The notes under the pieces: generated by a model
What the model was told of the DNA's origin: nothing
The model's input: only the letters and a program-made list of their open reading frames with translations
The model's database searches: none
Position numbers and translations under genes: made by a program
Source: Lingula anatina
Taxonomy: Eukaryota; Brachiopoda; Lingulata; Lingulida; Lingulidae
DNA: 64,000 nucleotides
Assembly (NCBI RefSeq): GCF_001039355.2
Contig: NW_019773836.1
Span: 592,200-656,199, forward strand
Reading direction: 5' to 3'
Part shown: positions 11,590 through 24,726 of the stretch, piece after piece
Position numbering within the stretch: the stretch's first letter is position 1
How the letters are laid out: each line of letters begins with the position of its first letter

Positions 11590-13645
11590 TTAACCGTCGG
11601 TACAAAGCGTGTTGCTGTATAAAGTGCAGCATCATTGTTTTTTTTTTTATTTATTTATAAAGTGTAAATCATTGCTGTGCTATTTTCCAAAATAAGTTAA
11701 GGAAGTGCAAATATTGAAACATTTATTTATAATACAAAGAAAAAAAACAGAACATTCACAATTTTTAATAAATGTGCTTTCAGAAACTAAGCCCGAAACT
11801 GGATGCTAAGTGTATTAAACTTATCTATATTTACAGTGCATTTTAGCACAACTGCATCTTAAGTCACAAAGAAGCCTCAATATTTTTATTCTCCTCTTTT
11901 CACTAAAAACTAATGGTAGAAGTAACAGAACTCGAGACTAAACATTTCAGCACTCCAGGTTGCCCAGCAGTCGCCAATTTAAATATTGCGTAAAAACTAG
12001 ACATTCTACCATAATGTAAAATAGAAGTGTGGGTGATGGGACATTGGCCTACCTAGAGTGACCACTGAGACCCAACACCGATAATTTTTTAATGTGGCTC
12101 GTAATTTAGAGGGATACATTTTTACCAAGCGGCTGACATAGGAGCTAGTTTTGATCCGCCAGGCGGTTGGGCTTTTCCATAAGAACCACTCAGAGACCCC
12201 AGCCTACGATTGGGCAATGATACTGTTCTCAGCTGAAACCAGGTTCAGCGTTGTCAGAAGTGATGGACGAGTAAGGTGTTAGGAAAGAGCCGATAAGCAG
12301 TATCTTTCCAATATTACTGCCTGTGGCCCACAGTACGCGCACCTCGCATAAGCCATGGCATGGGAATTCTGTCGAAAATATCTTTGGGGACCACATGTTA
12401 ATTCCAGTGTTCACTTTCACAATGTGATGTAATGTGATATAATGTAATTTAATGCAATTGGTTTATATTATAAAGTGGAAGTTCACTCATTGAGGTCGCG
12501 TTTTGTGGCCTCGAACTGTAGAATATCATATAACTGAATACTTCATAAATAGTTCGCTAAGTTTACACATGTAAGTAAATAACGCCATGTTATTTAATCG
12601 CCTTATAATTCAACTTTTATTGGGAAAAAAGGGAAGGCAACAAGCTGGCAATCCTAAAAACTTGTAATTGACTAATCAGTTTTAAAATCAATTTTTTTTA
12701 ACAAAGTAATACCATAAGAAAATACAGCTAATCTAAGGCGGTTCTTGTGATATCAGTGATATCTTAACACATAGTCACAGTGATAATAGGTAACCTTGAC
12801 TTCAAGGTGTCTTATCAAAATGTGAAAATGCAACATGCACCCCTACACCCGCTAACACAAACGCACGCATGTTTAAAACAGATATCTTAAAAATCACAAA
12901 TAAAAGATATGCTAAAATATTTTCCAATTACCTATGTTATACTATATAACGGTGATTCTTAAATGATCGTTTAAGAGCATAAAACGTACCCTAGGTTCTA
13001 GATTCCGGTATTGCCAGCTCGATCTTGATTTCATATATAACCCGTATCGCAATACCAGTAAAAGCGACTCCATCACAAGGTATACTAGCTTTTGCGTTGC
13101 TCTGACACTCAGGGTAATAAAACGTCAATGTAATAAAAACCACTTGATTATAAAAGGTAATTGAGAAAGAATCTAAATAACAACTGACACAATATTTCCC
13201 TTAGTGGCAGTCAAGTAAGTTAGCATTTAAGTATGCAAACTGACAGACATCCAAATGTGGGTTAAACAATATCAAACCTTTAAGTTTTTGATTAATGAAA
13301 GTACATGCTGTAATTATAAATATTAAGTACAAATATTCACATTTTACTACGTTATATAAAATGCCCTTGTAAAGCTTCGTGTTTTTTAAACTTCCATACT
13401 CCCTCCAAAGAGCAGATACCGGTAAGGTCGACACAATGTTATAGATAAGGACAGTATATTATTAAAGTAATTCGACTGTGTAGATTGCGAATCTTTATAT
13501 TTACATTTACATCTATATTTGGAAGTTATTAATTGCAAAGGGTCTGCAAAATCCGTCATATTTGCTAGATGTCCGCATTATCGCGTATTCTACGCAACTG
13601 AATGTTTGCCTATTATTACGGTGTTACAATTTTGCTAATGGCATA
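11590..13645. other. Spacer between L2 promoter and L3 tail
   Basis: No gene seen. 11590-12000 resembles the region upstream of L1 (5040-5400). 12420-12640 is the family intron-1 block (ATGTGATATAATGTGAT and following) without any exon. 12640-13645 is the 3' flank of the L3 tail exon and is duplicated at 62340-63411. A short interspersed block at 12990-13070 recurs at 56400-56480. Confidence 0.5.
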
Positions 13646-14104
13646 TCAATATATGATACACTCATCATGAGCACTGAGTTGGCTAAACTGGACCTGGATA
13701 TCATCATTAAGTGTAATGTAATTATAGGCAACAGAGCCATCAGCTGCAGTCACCGGCAAGATGTTCCCTGCAAGTTCAGTATGCGGTTCAGCTAAACGGT
13801 TATCCCGATTATTGTGCCGAAGATTATTGTACCCAGTCGTCGGCACAGCATGATCATAAACCACATAACCGCCACTAAAGTCAGGAGATGGATCTACTGC
13901 GGGTGGTCTAGGAATTCGGTCAAAAACAGTTCTGCCGTTGTTTCCGTTTGCTGCCTGCATTTTTTGTAATATGATGATGTTCAGATGTTTGTGATTTGAG
14001 TTTCCTGGACAACGACCGATTGCAGAATACAAGGTATCCATTCATGCATAAAAGACACGTTGCTAGCAAGGTCACAATGATCGAAAATGTCCTCCAAGCA
14101 GCAC
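13646..14104 (-). pseudogene. L3 tail exon: transmembrane part split from tail by frameshift
   Basis: Homologous to the intact L6 exon but 459 nt instead of 458. A single extra base near 13956 (GCTGCCTGCATT against GCTGTCCCATT in L6) shifts the frame after the membrane segment. The TM part (14104-13920) then ends after an unrelated basic stretch (SKRKQRQNCF). The old tail is still open in another frame but its second signalling tyrosine is now His (PHTEL against PYTEL in L6), and the VAYNYI motif remains. If used, this exon gives a membrane protein with a short basic tail and no tyrosine module. Confidence 0.8.
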
Positions 14105-14673
14105 CTGTAATACAACACATATACAGGTATTCATTCCCGTTTTACCTACTTTCAATTTTGAAAACTATTGTATAGTATATACATCGATAGCAACACATTA
14201 AATATAAATTTTCAACCAGAATGATAAAAAAAACAGTATCTTTATCACCAGACAAATGAGGTGCAATAAAAAAGAAAAATTGATTAACCGGCACGGTTTG
14301 AGCCACATTATAGAAGGGAAAGAAGGGAGGAAATAAATTATCTGTATTCTGAATACTCCTTCTTCAGTCTATTAAACAGTGTACAGGTGTTGTACTTGGA
14401 CACAATGCTGATGTTTAATGTAGAAATTAAGCATAAAATATGCACAATGTTATCATACAACTTAACAAGTTTGCGTATTCTGTCTGATCTGACGACAAGT
14501 AATTACTGATTCAATTGCACTTGTACATGTTGTGAAAAATATACCTTTCCTGTCTTGCAGCATATATTAACCACTCTGTGTTTAATTAGAGCAATGCCAT
14601 CAATCCTTTTCGATATGTTAGTCATCTCAACCTACAGTTATAGAACATTTATCGCACAGCAAAACACACCGCA

Positions 14674-14675
<2 letters not shown>

Positions 14676-14720
<45 letters not shown>
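14676..14720. repeat. Poly(T) tract, 45 bases
   Basis: Uninterrupted T run between the truncated L3 V exon and the L3 tail exon. On the minus strand it is poly(A). It may mark a retroposon tail or be a simple repeat; its length may be unreliable in the assembly. It lies near the point where V homology breaks off. Confidence 0.8.
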
Positions 14721-14723
<3 letters not shown>

Positions 14724-14793
14724 TTTGACACATTTGCACATTTGTGGTACTTAAATGTTTTTTATGAAAAATCAAATTTTAGGACTACCGACC

Positions 14794-14984
14794 TGTGTAG
14801 ACGCGAACAGTAATTGAGGAGTTGCAGTTCCTTTGAAATCCATATTCGTGTAATATAGGATTCTGCGCGACCTCTCCGGGATCCACTGTGTAACTGAACA
14901 TAAGGCCCATTGTTGATAAAATGCCACATTCAGAATCCATGAAAGACCAGTTGGAAGGAAAACCAACCAAAGTAACTTCCAAAC
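14794..14984 (-). pseudogene. L3: truncated V-like exon
   Basis: Acceptor CTACAG is intact and the frame is open for about 63 codons (GLEVTLVGFPSNWSF onward), but the first core cysteine is replaced (LMFSYTVDPGE instead of LVCSYTVDPGE). The domain stops before strand D, at VRVYTG, followed by GTCGGT. The conserved D-x-G-x-Y-x-C half is missing. The exon could still be spliced but would not fold as an Ig domain. Confidence 0.7.
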
Positions 14985-15609
14985 CTGTAGCATATGAAAA
15001 AGGAATGTCGTAATATAATAAAAACTTGGGAAGCGATTTGCAACATACTCTTTTCATCGAATAAGGCAATTCACATTTTCCCATTGCACTCAAAAAAGAC
15101 TGTGATATGTGTGGCGTACTGTATTTTGAAGTTCCAGCTACTTGTGTAGTCCACTGATAGGTTTTCTTGTTCTTTCTTGCGAGGGCTAGAAATGAACTAT
15201 GGATTTCAAACAACCTAGTCGAGGAAGTTTGCACGGGCTGTTACACAAATGCGCTAATTTATCTTGCTATTCAACCATAATATCAACCTAGTATCAATCA
15301 CCAGTTCAGCTTTTATACGTATCAGAAAGTGATTACGTGATCCCTCCCTATCAGGACAAAAAGTTCCTGAGCAAGTATCATCATGCCTTAAGGTTATTAA
15401 AAGATATTTTGTTCGCTCAATGGGTTTGATCTAAAATTTGCCATCTTGGTTAAGACAGGGATAACTTTGGTCTGTCATCTTAGCTATACACATTTAGTAA
15501 AAGTGTGATTTGGGGTGGCGACCTCCCTTTTGTTAGGCACAGTTTAAGCTGATTTTTATTAAGACAGATTACGTACTTAGAAGTACATTAGAACTCATTC
15601 ACTCCCTAC

Positions 15610-15664
15610 CTTCAATTATATTTGGAGTTACAAAGGGCAGCACAAAAACACAACACGTCTTCAT
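15610..15664 (-). CDS. L3: signal-peptide exon
   Basis: ATG opens MKTCCVFVLPFVTPNIIE, then G before donor GTAGGGAG, phase 1. Same size and position as the other leaders. Because the downstream V exon is truncated and the tail frameshifted, L3 looks like a remnant gene. The L4 array upstream has no membrane exon of its own and may splice past this leader to the L3 tail exon. Confidence 0.6.
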
Positions 15665-16895
15665 CTTCTTCCATGGTGTAGCCGCTTGCAGTCCTTGCTT
15701 GAATGATCTTATTCCACTTTATGCCATTACAAAAGAAAGGCTTAAGATAACGTTGTCTGCGGTACCCGGGGTAATCGACAAACACATTGCCAACTGATCA
15801 CAGCTAACACAACTGCCGGTTTGTTGGCAGTTTGATGGCAAAGGCGACTGTATAGTATTAACATGCAACATCTTTGGCATTGCTTGTACGTAAGGTTTGT
15901 CCATTACTATTATATTTTTCTCAATGTGTTAAGAAATTGAAACATAAAAGGTTGAGAATTTTCACAATTTCATTAGAGAGGATTTCATAAAAACAACCCA
16001 ACACTTTAAAGTTTGCACAATCTTTCAATAGATTTTATTAACAGAAGGTATAAATTAGGGAATTTTAATGGGTATATACAACTATGTCTGAATTTAGTAT
16101 TGTTTCAGGACAAAACCTTTAAAATGTTTCTGTCTTATCATTCACCCTACCCCACCCCTCGAATAAAACACAATATAAGGAGCAAGTAGACAACTGACAA
16201 CTTAATTAATATAAGATTTAATTTCTTCAGATTTAGATCATTTAGCTTTTCATCACCCTAAATATCTAAAAATACAATTGTCGTCAAATCTGCAACATCC
16301 ATTTACTCTTAATACATATATGGATAATCAAAATACAAAAGAAAAATAAGGTAAAACGCTAACAACCAAAGCATCAGCCAATGACTTATGTCTTCAGATA
16401 TCAATTCTCCGTTTGAACAAATTTAGTAATACTACAGCTTTTTTCCAGTGCCATTATATAACAAGAACGAATCTAAGACAGTTTCTTACAGTGATATTGA
16501 AGCAACGCATAGTCACAGTAGTAACATTTTCTTCTGTTTTAGGTATTTCTTCATAATGTACAAACGCAATACAAGTCATGGAATGTAAAAAATCCATCAT
16601 AGCGCCACATACACAGAGACACACAGACACAAACAATCTCACACTGACAAATTTCACCTCCGAATATCTTGTAATTTATATATTCGATAATGATAATATT
16701 TGTTATTGTTATTTTTAATTTTCATGGGATCATATTAAAAAGTTTTTTACATATAATCACACAGATCTAGATTGCCCATTTGAATTGAGGCTGAATTTCC
16801 TTTTGTTCTCCCCAACAGACCTTTGTGTTTCTATTACATTGTTTGGTTTCTGGAACTAAAGGCGTCAATATAATATAAAAAACAGTTGTTGAAGC

Positions 16896-16939
<44 letters not shown>
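16896..16939. repeat. (AAT)n microsatellite
   Basis: About 14 tandem TAA/AAT triplets in the spacer between L3 and the last L4 cassette. Confidence 0.95.
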
Positions 16940-18251
16940 TTTATGTGTAGTCTAAAATCAATATAATATGTTCAGTAAACTTTACATGGGTAAAATGAAC
17001 AGAATCAGATGACTAAAATAAATGAAAAGGTAGTTAAAATAATAAGATATAAACTAAAGAGTTGAACTAAAATGTAATTGAATTGATAAGATATAAAAAA
17101 ATAAACTGTACAGTGTAAAAGATAACAGCCAGTCAAATCAATTATAAAACTTTTTGAGGATATCAGTTTTTAATTATTTTTTAAAATTGTCCTCAGACTC
17201 AATTGTTTTAAAATAAAGGATATGTGCAATTTTATTTTTAATTGGTTTGCTATTACGAACATGATGTATATATTTTTTCTAAATTTAAACAATAAACATG
17301 CTCATTTCAAAGTGTCTTTAGACAAAAAACTACCCTTTTTTCTTTTGCAATTTCCATACAATAAAATAAAGTGTCTAAATGGAGACATTTTTCTCGTCTT
17401 TTCGACAGTCCCCTATCACCAATTTCAGAATTTCACAGATTATGTAATTTATTGCCTTCCGAAATAAATGTCAAATAATTACATGGAGGCATAAGTCATT
17501 CTTACAAAATTGGTTGTATTCATCAACAAATGTTTATACACATATCTGGTGACACACAAAGTCTTATTAAAAAGACACTTGTGCTCTTGTCATACATCTA
17601 ATTGTTATTTTAAATCCTTTATCTTCACATGTTGATTATGTACGTAATATGTGCATCAAACTGGAACATACATGTTTGCCATATCTAGCTGACAATTGCG
17701 AAAGTTTTCTCTAAAAACTAGCATCTTTAACAGGCAATCCGTTCATTAGCCAAAGCAATACAGGGACACTCCTCAACCTTGTTATAAAAAGCAACAAATC
17801 TAAGATTGGTTCCAATTCACAGCAACATCGGACAATGCAGTTACTATGAAAAAATATCCCTTCATCTCAAATGCATCGCACACCATGCAATATAAAAACT
17901 GAGAGAGCGTTTGTTTTAGATTCCTACAAGCCGTCATAGAAAGTTGTGACATTTGGTGTCCTAATATCCTTTAGGGTATTAATCCATTCGTATTTTTAAT
18001 GGTTATCTATTATCCATTATGTCAATGTTACCTGCAATCGAAAATAGGTTATAAAGGTAGTTATTTGATTAATGAAAAAGATATAAGTTGATGCATTAAT
18101 TACAATGTGACACTCTAACAGTACCATTTCAAACTCAACTATTAATCCGAAAATCTGTGGTAGTTTCACCAGTTTTCATATGAAATTAAATAAATTGAGA
18201 TAAAGTTTAAAATATTCTTCAAAATGTATCCAAGTTATTTTGTAAATGAAT

Positions 18252-18254
<3 letters not shown>

Positions 18255-18303
<49 letters not shown>
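18255..18303. repeat. Poly(T) tract followed by poly(G)
   Basis: About 49 T residues, then ATTGGGGGGGGG. Simple repeat or retroposon tail; the length may be inexact. Confidence 0.85.
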
Positions 18304-18305
<2 letters not shown>

Positions 18306-19651
18306 TGGGGGGGGTTCTTTCATTTGCAAATGACTTGTGATGAGAAAAGTATGTTTCCCGTTTCCCTATTAATATGAATCCAGGCTTACCTTAACCGTTT
18401 GTTAAAATCTCCTCACAGTAAAATCTTCATCAACGACGATGCTGCAAGTGCTACAACTAAAATGCAAAGATAGGTGATGTTTAGGATTTACTGTGGTCTT
18501 ATAGCCATTTTAGTGATAAGTCAAACGATCTACATGTATGCCGTAAGCCCATTTTTCCTTATGTTCTTCATGATAAATGGCTTATTATAAATTGGTATTT
18601 TAATTGCGTTTTGAACTAAACAAAGTAATTGCCCGGAAATCAGGAAGCTATCTTAAACCCCTCGGAAGATCAGAAAGTTTCCTGGGCTTCACATGACCAA
18701 GGCAACGTTCATAGATGGTGAATTGAAACATTATTACAATATTGTCATTTATTAATAATTCTCTAAGTAAAGAATACTCCTGTTGTACCACCCAATCATG
18801 AGATAATAAGAAACCTATTTCATAATATTCTGGCCTTTACGTATCATTAACCAGAGAGAGGTAGAGAGAGAGAGAGAGAAAGGGAGAAAAGGAGGAGAGG
18901 CTCGATGAGGGGTTTTATCTTACTTATTATACTTGGTCGAACTATTTCACAGCTTGAAATATATCCGGTCGTCGTATTTGGCGCCAGTGTGGAATTGGTG
19001 CTAGTAGAGGCTTAAATATAGATAAGCAATACACTTCCATGAAGTGACGTTGAGTCTAAAATATTGCTTGAAACACTATTCTAAAAAGTGTTTTATATAC
19101 GACACTTTTGTATATTTCCTTGCTTTACCTTTTGTTACTGAATATAAAAACTGTGCATACTATCAAAGTATTAAGTATCGAAAGATGTTTGCATGGTTAC
19201 ACAAAAAAAATAGATTCAATTTCTTTCACCGGAGTTTAAAGAAAAGTAAAATTCGCAAATGTATTTATCACTTAATGTTTCAACTATCTGTTTACTTCAA
19301 ATATAAGGATTTATTGACAATATCTGTAAATACAGTATATACAGTCGTTATTAAATGCTTGTTCATTGGATGAATTGACAGGAAAATGGCTTCACATGTC
19401 TTCATTTAAACCCCTCGGGTAAGAAAGTTATTTTGCTGTGAACTGTTATCAGAAGTTTGAATATTCATCTTAAAGGTTCAAATTCTCCTCTTCTATCAGT
19501 AATTAATTAATTATTCAACAATCAATCTTATTGCTTATCCTAAAGTGATTGTGACGTCTCAAGTATGAGTGACAATTCATAACTGTGATATCATAATCAT
19601 AATCACATCCATAACCAAGGAAAGCATTAAGAGGTTCAGAAGTGCTGTTAT

Positions 19652-19653
<2 letters not shown>

Positions 19654-19688
<35 letters not shown>
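19654..19688. repeat. (GT)n microsatellite
   Basis: About 17 GT units in the intron 3' of the last L4 stalk exon. The same repeat sits at the same position behind the cassette at 29617-29650, showing that it predates the cassette duplication. Confidence 0.95.
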
Positions 19689-19689
<1 letters not shown>

Positions 19690-19828
19690 AAATCAAAATA
19701 CTTCGATATTAACAAAAAGTCAAAGAACTCTACTACAGATAGAATGAAATTTACGGCTGATAGGAAATCCACAAGTCAGGAAGACTCTTAAGCACAGGAA
19801 AAGCGAATGCATCGCAAGTGGTACTTAC

Positions 19829-19870
19829 TATTCGAAGTTGTAGGTTTTTTCTTGGTGGTTGTTAAAGGAG
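19829..19870 (-). CDS. L4 cassette 6 stalk exon
   Basis: 42 nt, encodes APLTTTKKKPTTSN, acceptor TTTCAG, donor GTAAGTAC. It belongs to the KKPTTSN stalk type, shared with cassettes 3 and 4. It is the last array exon before the spacer to L3. Confidence 0.75.
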
Positions 19871-22800
19871 CTGAAAGAAAGTATAAAGTGATATTTAATA
19901 CCCAGTCACCTTCAAGGTTATTAAGAACTGCAATTATAATAACCAGTTATGAAGTGATAAGTACAGCCTATTGCAAAGCATAATGGTTCAGATAAGTGCA
20001 GCGTGTAAACGAAGCACGAAGTCAATAAGCGTTGAATTATCTATTTCTGCTTCAATTTCAAAAAAGGGTCCGCCACCCTGGCAAGTGTCTCGAGCCTAAC
20101 TGGAGACATATGTACATTTCCTCTTTACCTTTTGACATCTATCTTTTTTGTCTTATAAAAAACTCATCCAATCAACACATTTGTACATACCAGCACTTTC
20201 AGGCACCGTGATCTTTGTCATGATCTGACTTATAAGTGAGTCGTGTAGTAGCTGGCAAGTCAATTCCACTGGATCTGCCTGAGTTCCCATCACTTCAACT
20301 GCACTTTCGACCAGAAAGGTGTCTCCCTGGCTTCGCTCATTTCTAGAGGTTTCATTTACCGCGACCTCTATCTGGTCAGAAGTTTGTATTTTAAACCATT
20401 TTATCTCAGGTGCTGGTCTGCCGCCATCAGAAGCACAAGTTACCCGGTAGGTATCTGTGGCAACCTGGGGTCCTCGTCGAATCTGGGGTGGGTACGGTCG
20501 ATCTGTAAAAGATACAAAGAAACAAGACATGGGGTTTACGTTAAGTATGGGATTGTGTTACGTTAACTTCAATATCTAATTTTAGTTGTCTTATCTGATA
20601 TTCAAAAGCCAATGTAACACTGTGTTTATTAGTCTATTATATTAAATGATTATTCCCTGAAAACCTGCGGAGTTTTTAGGTTTAATGTGACTGTCCATAT
20701 AAGGTCTTGTCAAATTTTGGGCAACTGTTTTGGCAAGTACGACAACGTTTCTTTCTTAGAAAAAAATTTCGGAGATATGTTTGGACAAGCCTGATTTGTA
20801 GTTCACACTCGAGAAGAAATCAAATCATAATCTTAGAAACGGGCTTATACGCTGATTGTAAAGACTGCAAAGGTTCAAAACTTTAGATCTTCGTATTTTA
20901 TTTTTGAGAATATGGGTCAACATTTTCAACTTATCAAAATCAACTTAAGACTGCTTCTTCTCCCTGTTGATTCTATTCTAATTTATTCATGTTTTATCTG
21001 TAAGAAAAAGCTTTTGCCTTATAATTTTCATTTCAGTGCATGTAAGTGATTTTTACTTACATACTAATTTTAGTTTCTGCGCCAATGATATTGACATGGG
21101 ATTATTGAAAAAGGTGGAAACTTTGCAGTAATAACTCCCCTCATCTGCCACTGTAACTGCCCGCATTATCACCGTGAATGATGGATCAGAGACTGTAACC
21201 GTCACGTCAGTTCTAGTGGAAAAAGAGTTCTGCAGCTGGTAACTCCCATCAGAAATCACTATCCCCACTATTTGGTTTGAATCAGTCGTTCCATCTTTGT
21301 AAAAATACATGACCTGCATCGTCTCTCCGGAATCAACAGTGTAACTGCAAACAAGGTCCACTGTTGGTGGGATGCCGCTTTCAGGATTCATGACCAAGCC
21401 ATTAGAAGGTAAATCAACCAGTGTTACTTTTAACTCTATATAATAAAAAGAAATAATTATTATTATTTAAAAATCATGGGAAATGTTTAACAATAAATCC
21501 CTTAATTATTCAATTTGTATTCTGGAGAGTTGATTTAAGTGTTGAGTGTCACAATGTGATCTGGTGTGATATAATGTGATGTATCAATCCTTGCAATTGG
21601 TTTATATTGTAAAATGTAAGTTCACTCATTAGTGTTCGTGTTTTATGTTGACAGGCTTTCACCTGTGGACTGTAGTATTACTGTAAATTTCATAAAACGT
21701 TTGCAAAGTTTACAAACGTAGCAGCAGAAAGGTTAATAAGGTCATGTTGTTTTATCATCTTTTCATTCGACTTTAACATCAAAAACTTTTATCGGATGCC
21801 AAGTACTTCTACCATGCAGGAGGCATTTTTCCTATCCTTATCATAAAAAAGAGTAGCGCTATGATTATTAGAGGTATACATTTTTTTTTTTGGATTGCTG
21901 ATGTAGAATTTATCATCATCTTGGTTAAAATTGACATATGAATCCGCTTTTGTTCTTCGCCTTTTGAAAAACTGCGTCACTTTGGGAGTCTGTGGAAGCG
22001 AATTCCTTGTTTTTATGAAAATATTAAATGGACAAATCTTCCAGCCATTTAATTATTTTAAAGTAGAGAAATTTTCATTTAGGTCCTACCATCAGATGAA
22101 TATGGAGTTACAAACAGCAGTACATAAATACAAGTCTTTATCTTAACTTTGTCTTTATCTTTATCGACGATTTTCTTACAGTCACCCCTTGTAGACTCTA
22201 TCTTTTATCTTTTCATCAAAGATATAAATGAATTATTATACACTTCAAAGCAAAGTACAAAATACCTCTGAAAAATAACTTGAAATACACTAAATTATAT
22301 TCTGTTTTCTTTCTATGAATACTTCATAGGTTAATAAATCTAATAATTATTTATCCTTTTGCAATAAAAAATTAAATAAATGTCACATTAAGATAAATTC
22401 AGACCGACTATAAATAAGTATAGGCCAGATTAAATGTTACAGGCACTCTGTACAGGATTTACCTGCCAAAACGAGCCTTCCTCTGCAAAGTCAGTTTTAC
22501 CTACAAATTATTCCCTGCACTTGGAATCGGTATTTTATTCCATTTTTGGTTTAGTTTTGATCTGGTTTGAAATTACTGACCAGCCATTTCAATTTTGACT
22601 CAGATATTTTAACAAATCGTTCTTCTAAAGACCTACGATAAGCTTTTACGCCTCTATAAACCTGATAGATGGGGAGATTTTAAAGTTTTCCTCAAGCACA
22701 GGATTCTAGGATTAACTGTTGCCATACTGCGGACACCCAGAATCCTGTGCTGGAGAAAAAAATCAAATTTTCCTCTTCTATCAGAACTTAAGGCACTTAT

Positions 22801-24688
22801 TCAACAGTCAATCAACAAATGAGATTGTAATGACAAAACTATGACTTGGCAATTCACAACTATGATGTCATAATCACATCCATAACTAGAAGAAAGATTC
22901 AAATAGCTCCACTACAGATAGAATGAAATTAACAGCTGATAAGAAATCCACCAGTCAACCGGCAAAGGGTTCCATAGCAAAATCTTAAACACAAAAACTG
23001 AATATTTTGAAGCACAATAAAACTTTATGTATTGCAAATGGCACTTACCTGTCGAATTTGTAGGGTTTTCTGTGGTGGTCGTTGAAGGAGCTAAAAGAAA
23101 GCATTGAAACGACACATAATATCCAATCACCCTCTAGCCTGTTAAGAACTGCAATTATGTATCGTCACCAGTTATACAGCCTATTTCAATGCGGTATGGT
23201 TCAGAAAATTACAGTGCTAAAATGAAGCATGAAGTTGGTAAGCATCAGAGTATGATTGTTTCCACCACCCTGGCAAATGTCTCGAGTCTAACTGGCGACA
23301 TATTGGTATTTTCTCTTTGGCTTTTGACATAAAAAAAATCATTCAATCACCACCCTAAGGAAAAAGTCCTATAGGATCCTATAAGAAATTGGTCCGACTT
23401 CCTATAGAATCATATAGGATCTTTTAGTATCCTATAGGGGTTTTTCGTAAGAGCAAATTTGTACATACCAGCACTTTCAGGCACCGTGATTTTTGACGTG
23501 ATCTGACTTATAAGTGAGACATGCAGTAGTTGGCAAATTAATTTTACTGGATCTGCTTGGGTTGCCATCACTTCAACTGCACTTTCGACCAGAAAAGTGT
23601 CTCCTTGGCTTTGCTCATTTCTAGAGGTTTCATTTAACACAACCTCCACCTGGTCAGAACTTTGCATTTTAAACCATTTTATCTCAGGTGCTGGTCTGCC
23701 GCCATCAGAAGCACAAGTTACCCGGTAGGTATCTGTGGCAACTTGGGGTCCGCGTCTAATCTGGGGTGGGTACGGTCGATCTGCAAAAGATACAAAGAAA
23801 CAAGACATGGGGTTTACATTAGTTATGGGTTTGTGTTATGTTAACCTCAATATTTAATTTAAGTTTTTCTTATCTGATATTCAAAAGCCAATGTAACATC
23901 GAGTTTTTTTAGTTTATCATTATTATTTATTATCATTACCAAACTTGCAACACGAGGGTTGGATAATTACAATCATTGCATCACAGTCGGATAAAACCAT
24001 TAGTAAGTAAGAACAAAAGAATTTTAAAAGACATATGTAAGCAAATTTAAAACAAAATGTCTAAAATGCAAGGTTAAAAAAAAGGAATAAAAGTCTATCA
24101 GTTAATTCTGAAACTTGTATATGGCACTTGTTAAAAAGTCACTCATTGATCGTTTGGTTTTAATTTTAGGTCTTCTAAAAGTTTCCTGTTCCCTCAATGA
24201 ATATTTGGCATTTTGTTTTGGTTGCAAAAGATAATACAGTCTATGATCCGGTTCATTTGATATACTAAAAAACAATTTTTTGCATGCATTGATCCGTCTT
24301 GCACTCAGTAGTTCAAGTTTACTGTGTTCACAAGCAGCGTCATATTCAAGTTCAGGATAAATTATCTTAAGAGCTCTTTCTTGAGACTTTTCTACTAAGG
24401 CAGTCAATTCATTTGTTAACCCAAAGTGCCAGACAGGGGCAGCACATTCCAAAACTGACCTTATGACCGTCATATTTTAAAAGTGATTATTCCCCGACAA
24501 CCTGCGGAGTTTTTAGGTTTAATATGTCTGTCCATAGAAGGTCTTGGCAAATTTTCCGAAACTGCTTTTGGCAAGCACGACAAGTTAACGTTTCTTTCTT
24601 AGAAAAAACTTGCAGAGATATGTTTGGACAAGCCTGATTTGTAGTTCACACTCGAAAAGAGATCAAATCATAATCTGATAATTGTGTT

Positions 24689-24726
<38 letters not shown>

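Larger units (their letters stand above)
15665..19828. other. Long spacer or intron between L4 cassettes and L3
   Basis: About 4.1 kb with no recognisable exon. 16300-16700 is a decayed copy of the flank seen at 6400, 12700 and 62400. It contains an AAT microsatellite (16896-16939), a 49-base T run (18255-18303) and a GA-rich stretch near 18850-18900. A 109-codon plus-strand ORF at 19044-19373 is AT-biased with no recognised motif. Confidence 0.6.

Noticed and set aside
19044-19373. 109-codon plus-strand ORF
   Set aside because: Biased AT-rich composition, no family motif, no splice context or paralog in the other units.
19515-19772. ORF with a His-Thr repeat (and its copy at 29478-29666)
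   Set aside because: Translation of the (GT)n microsatellite; not a protein repeat.
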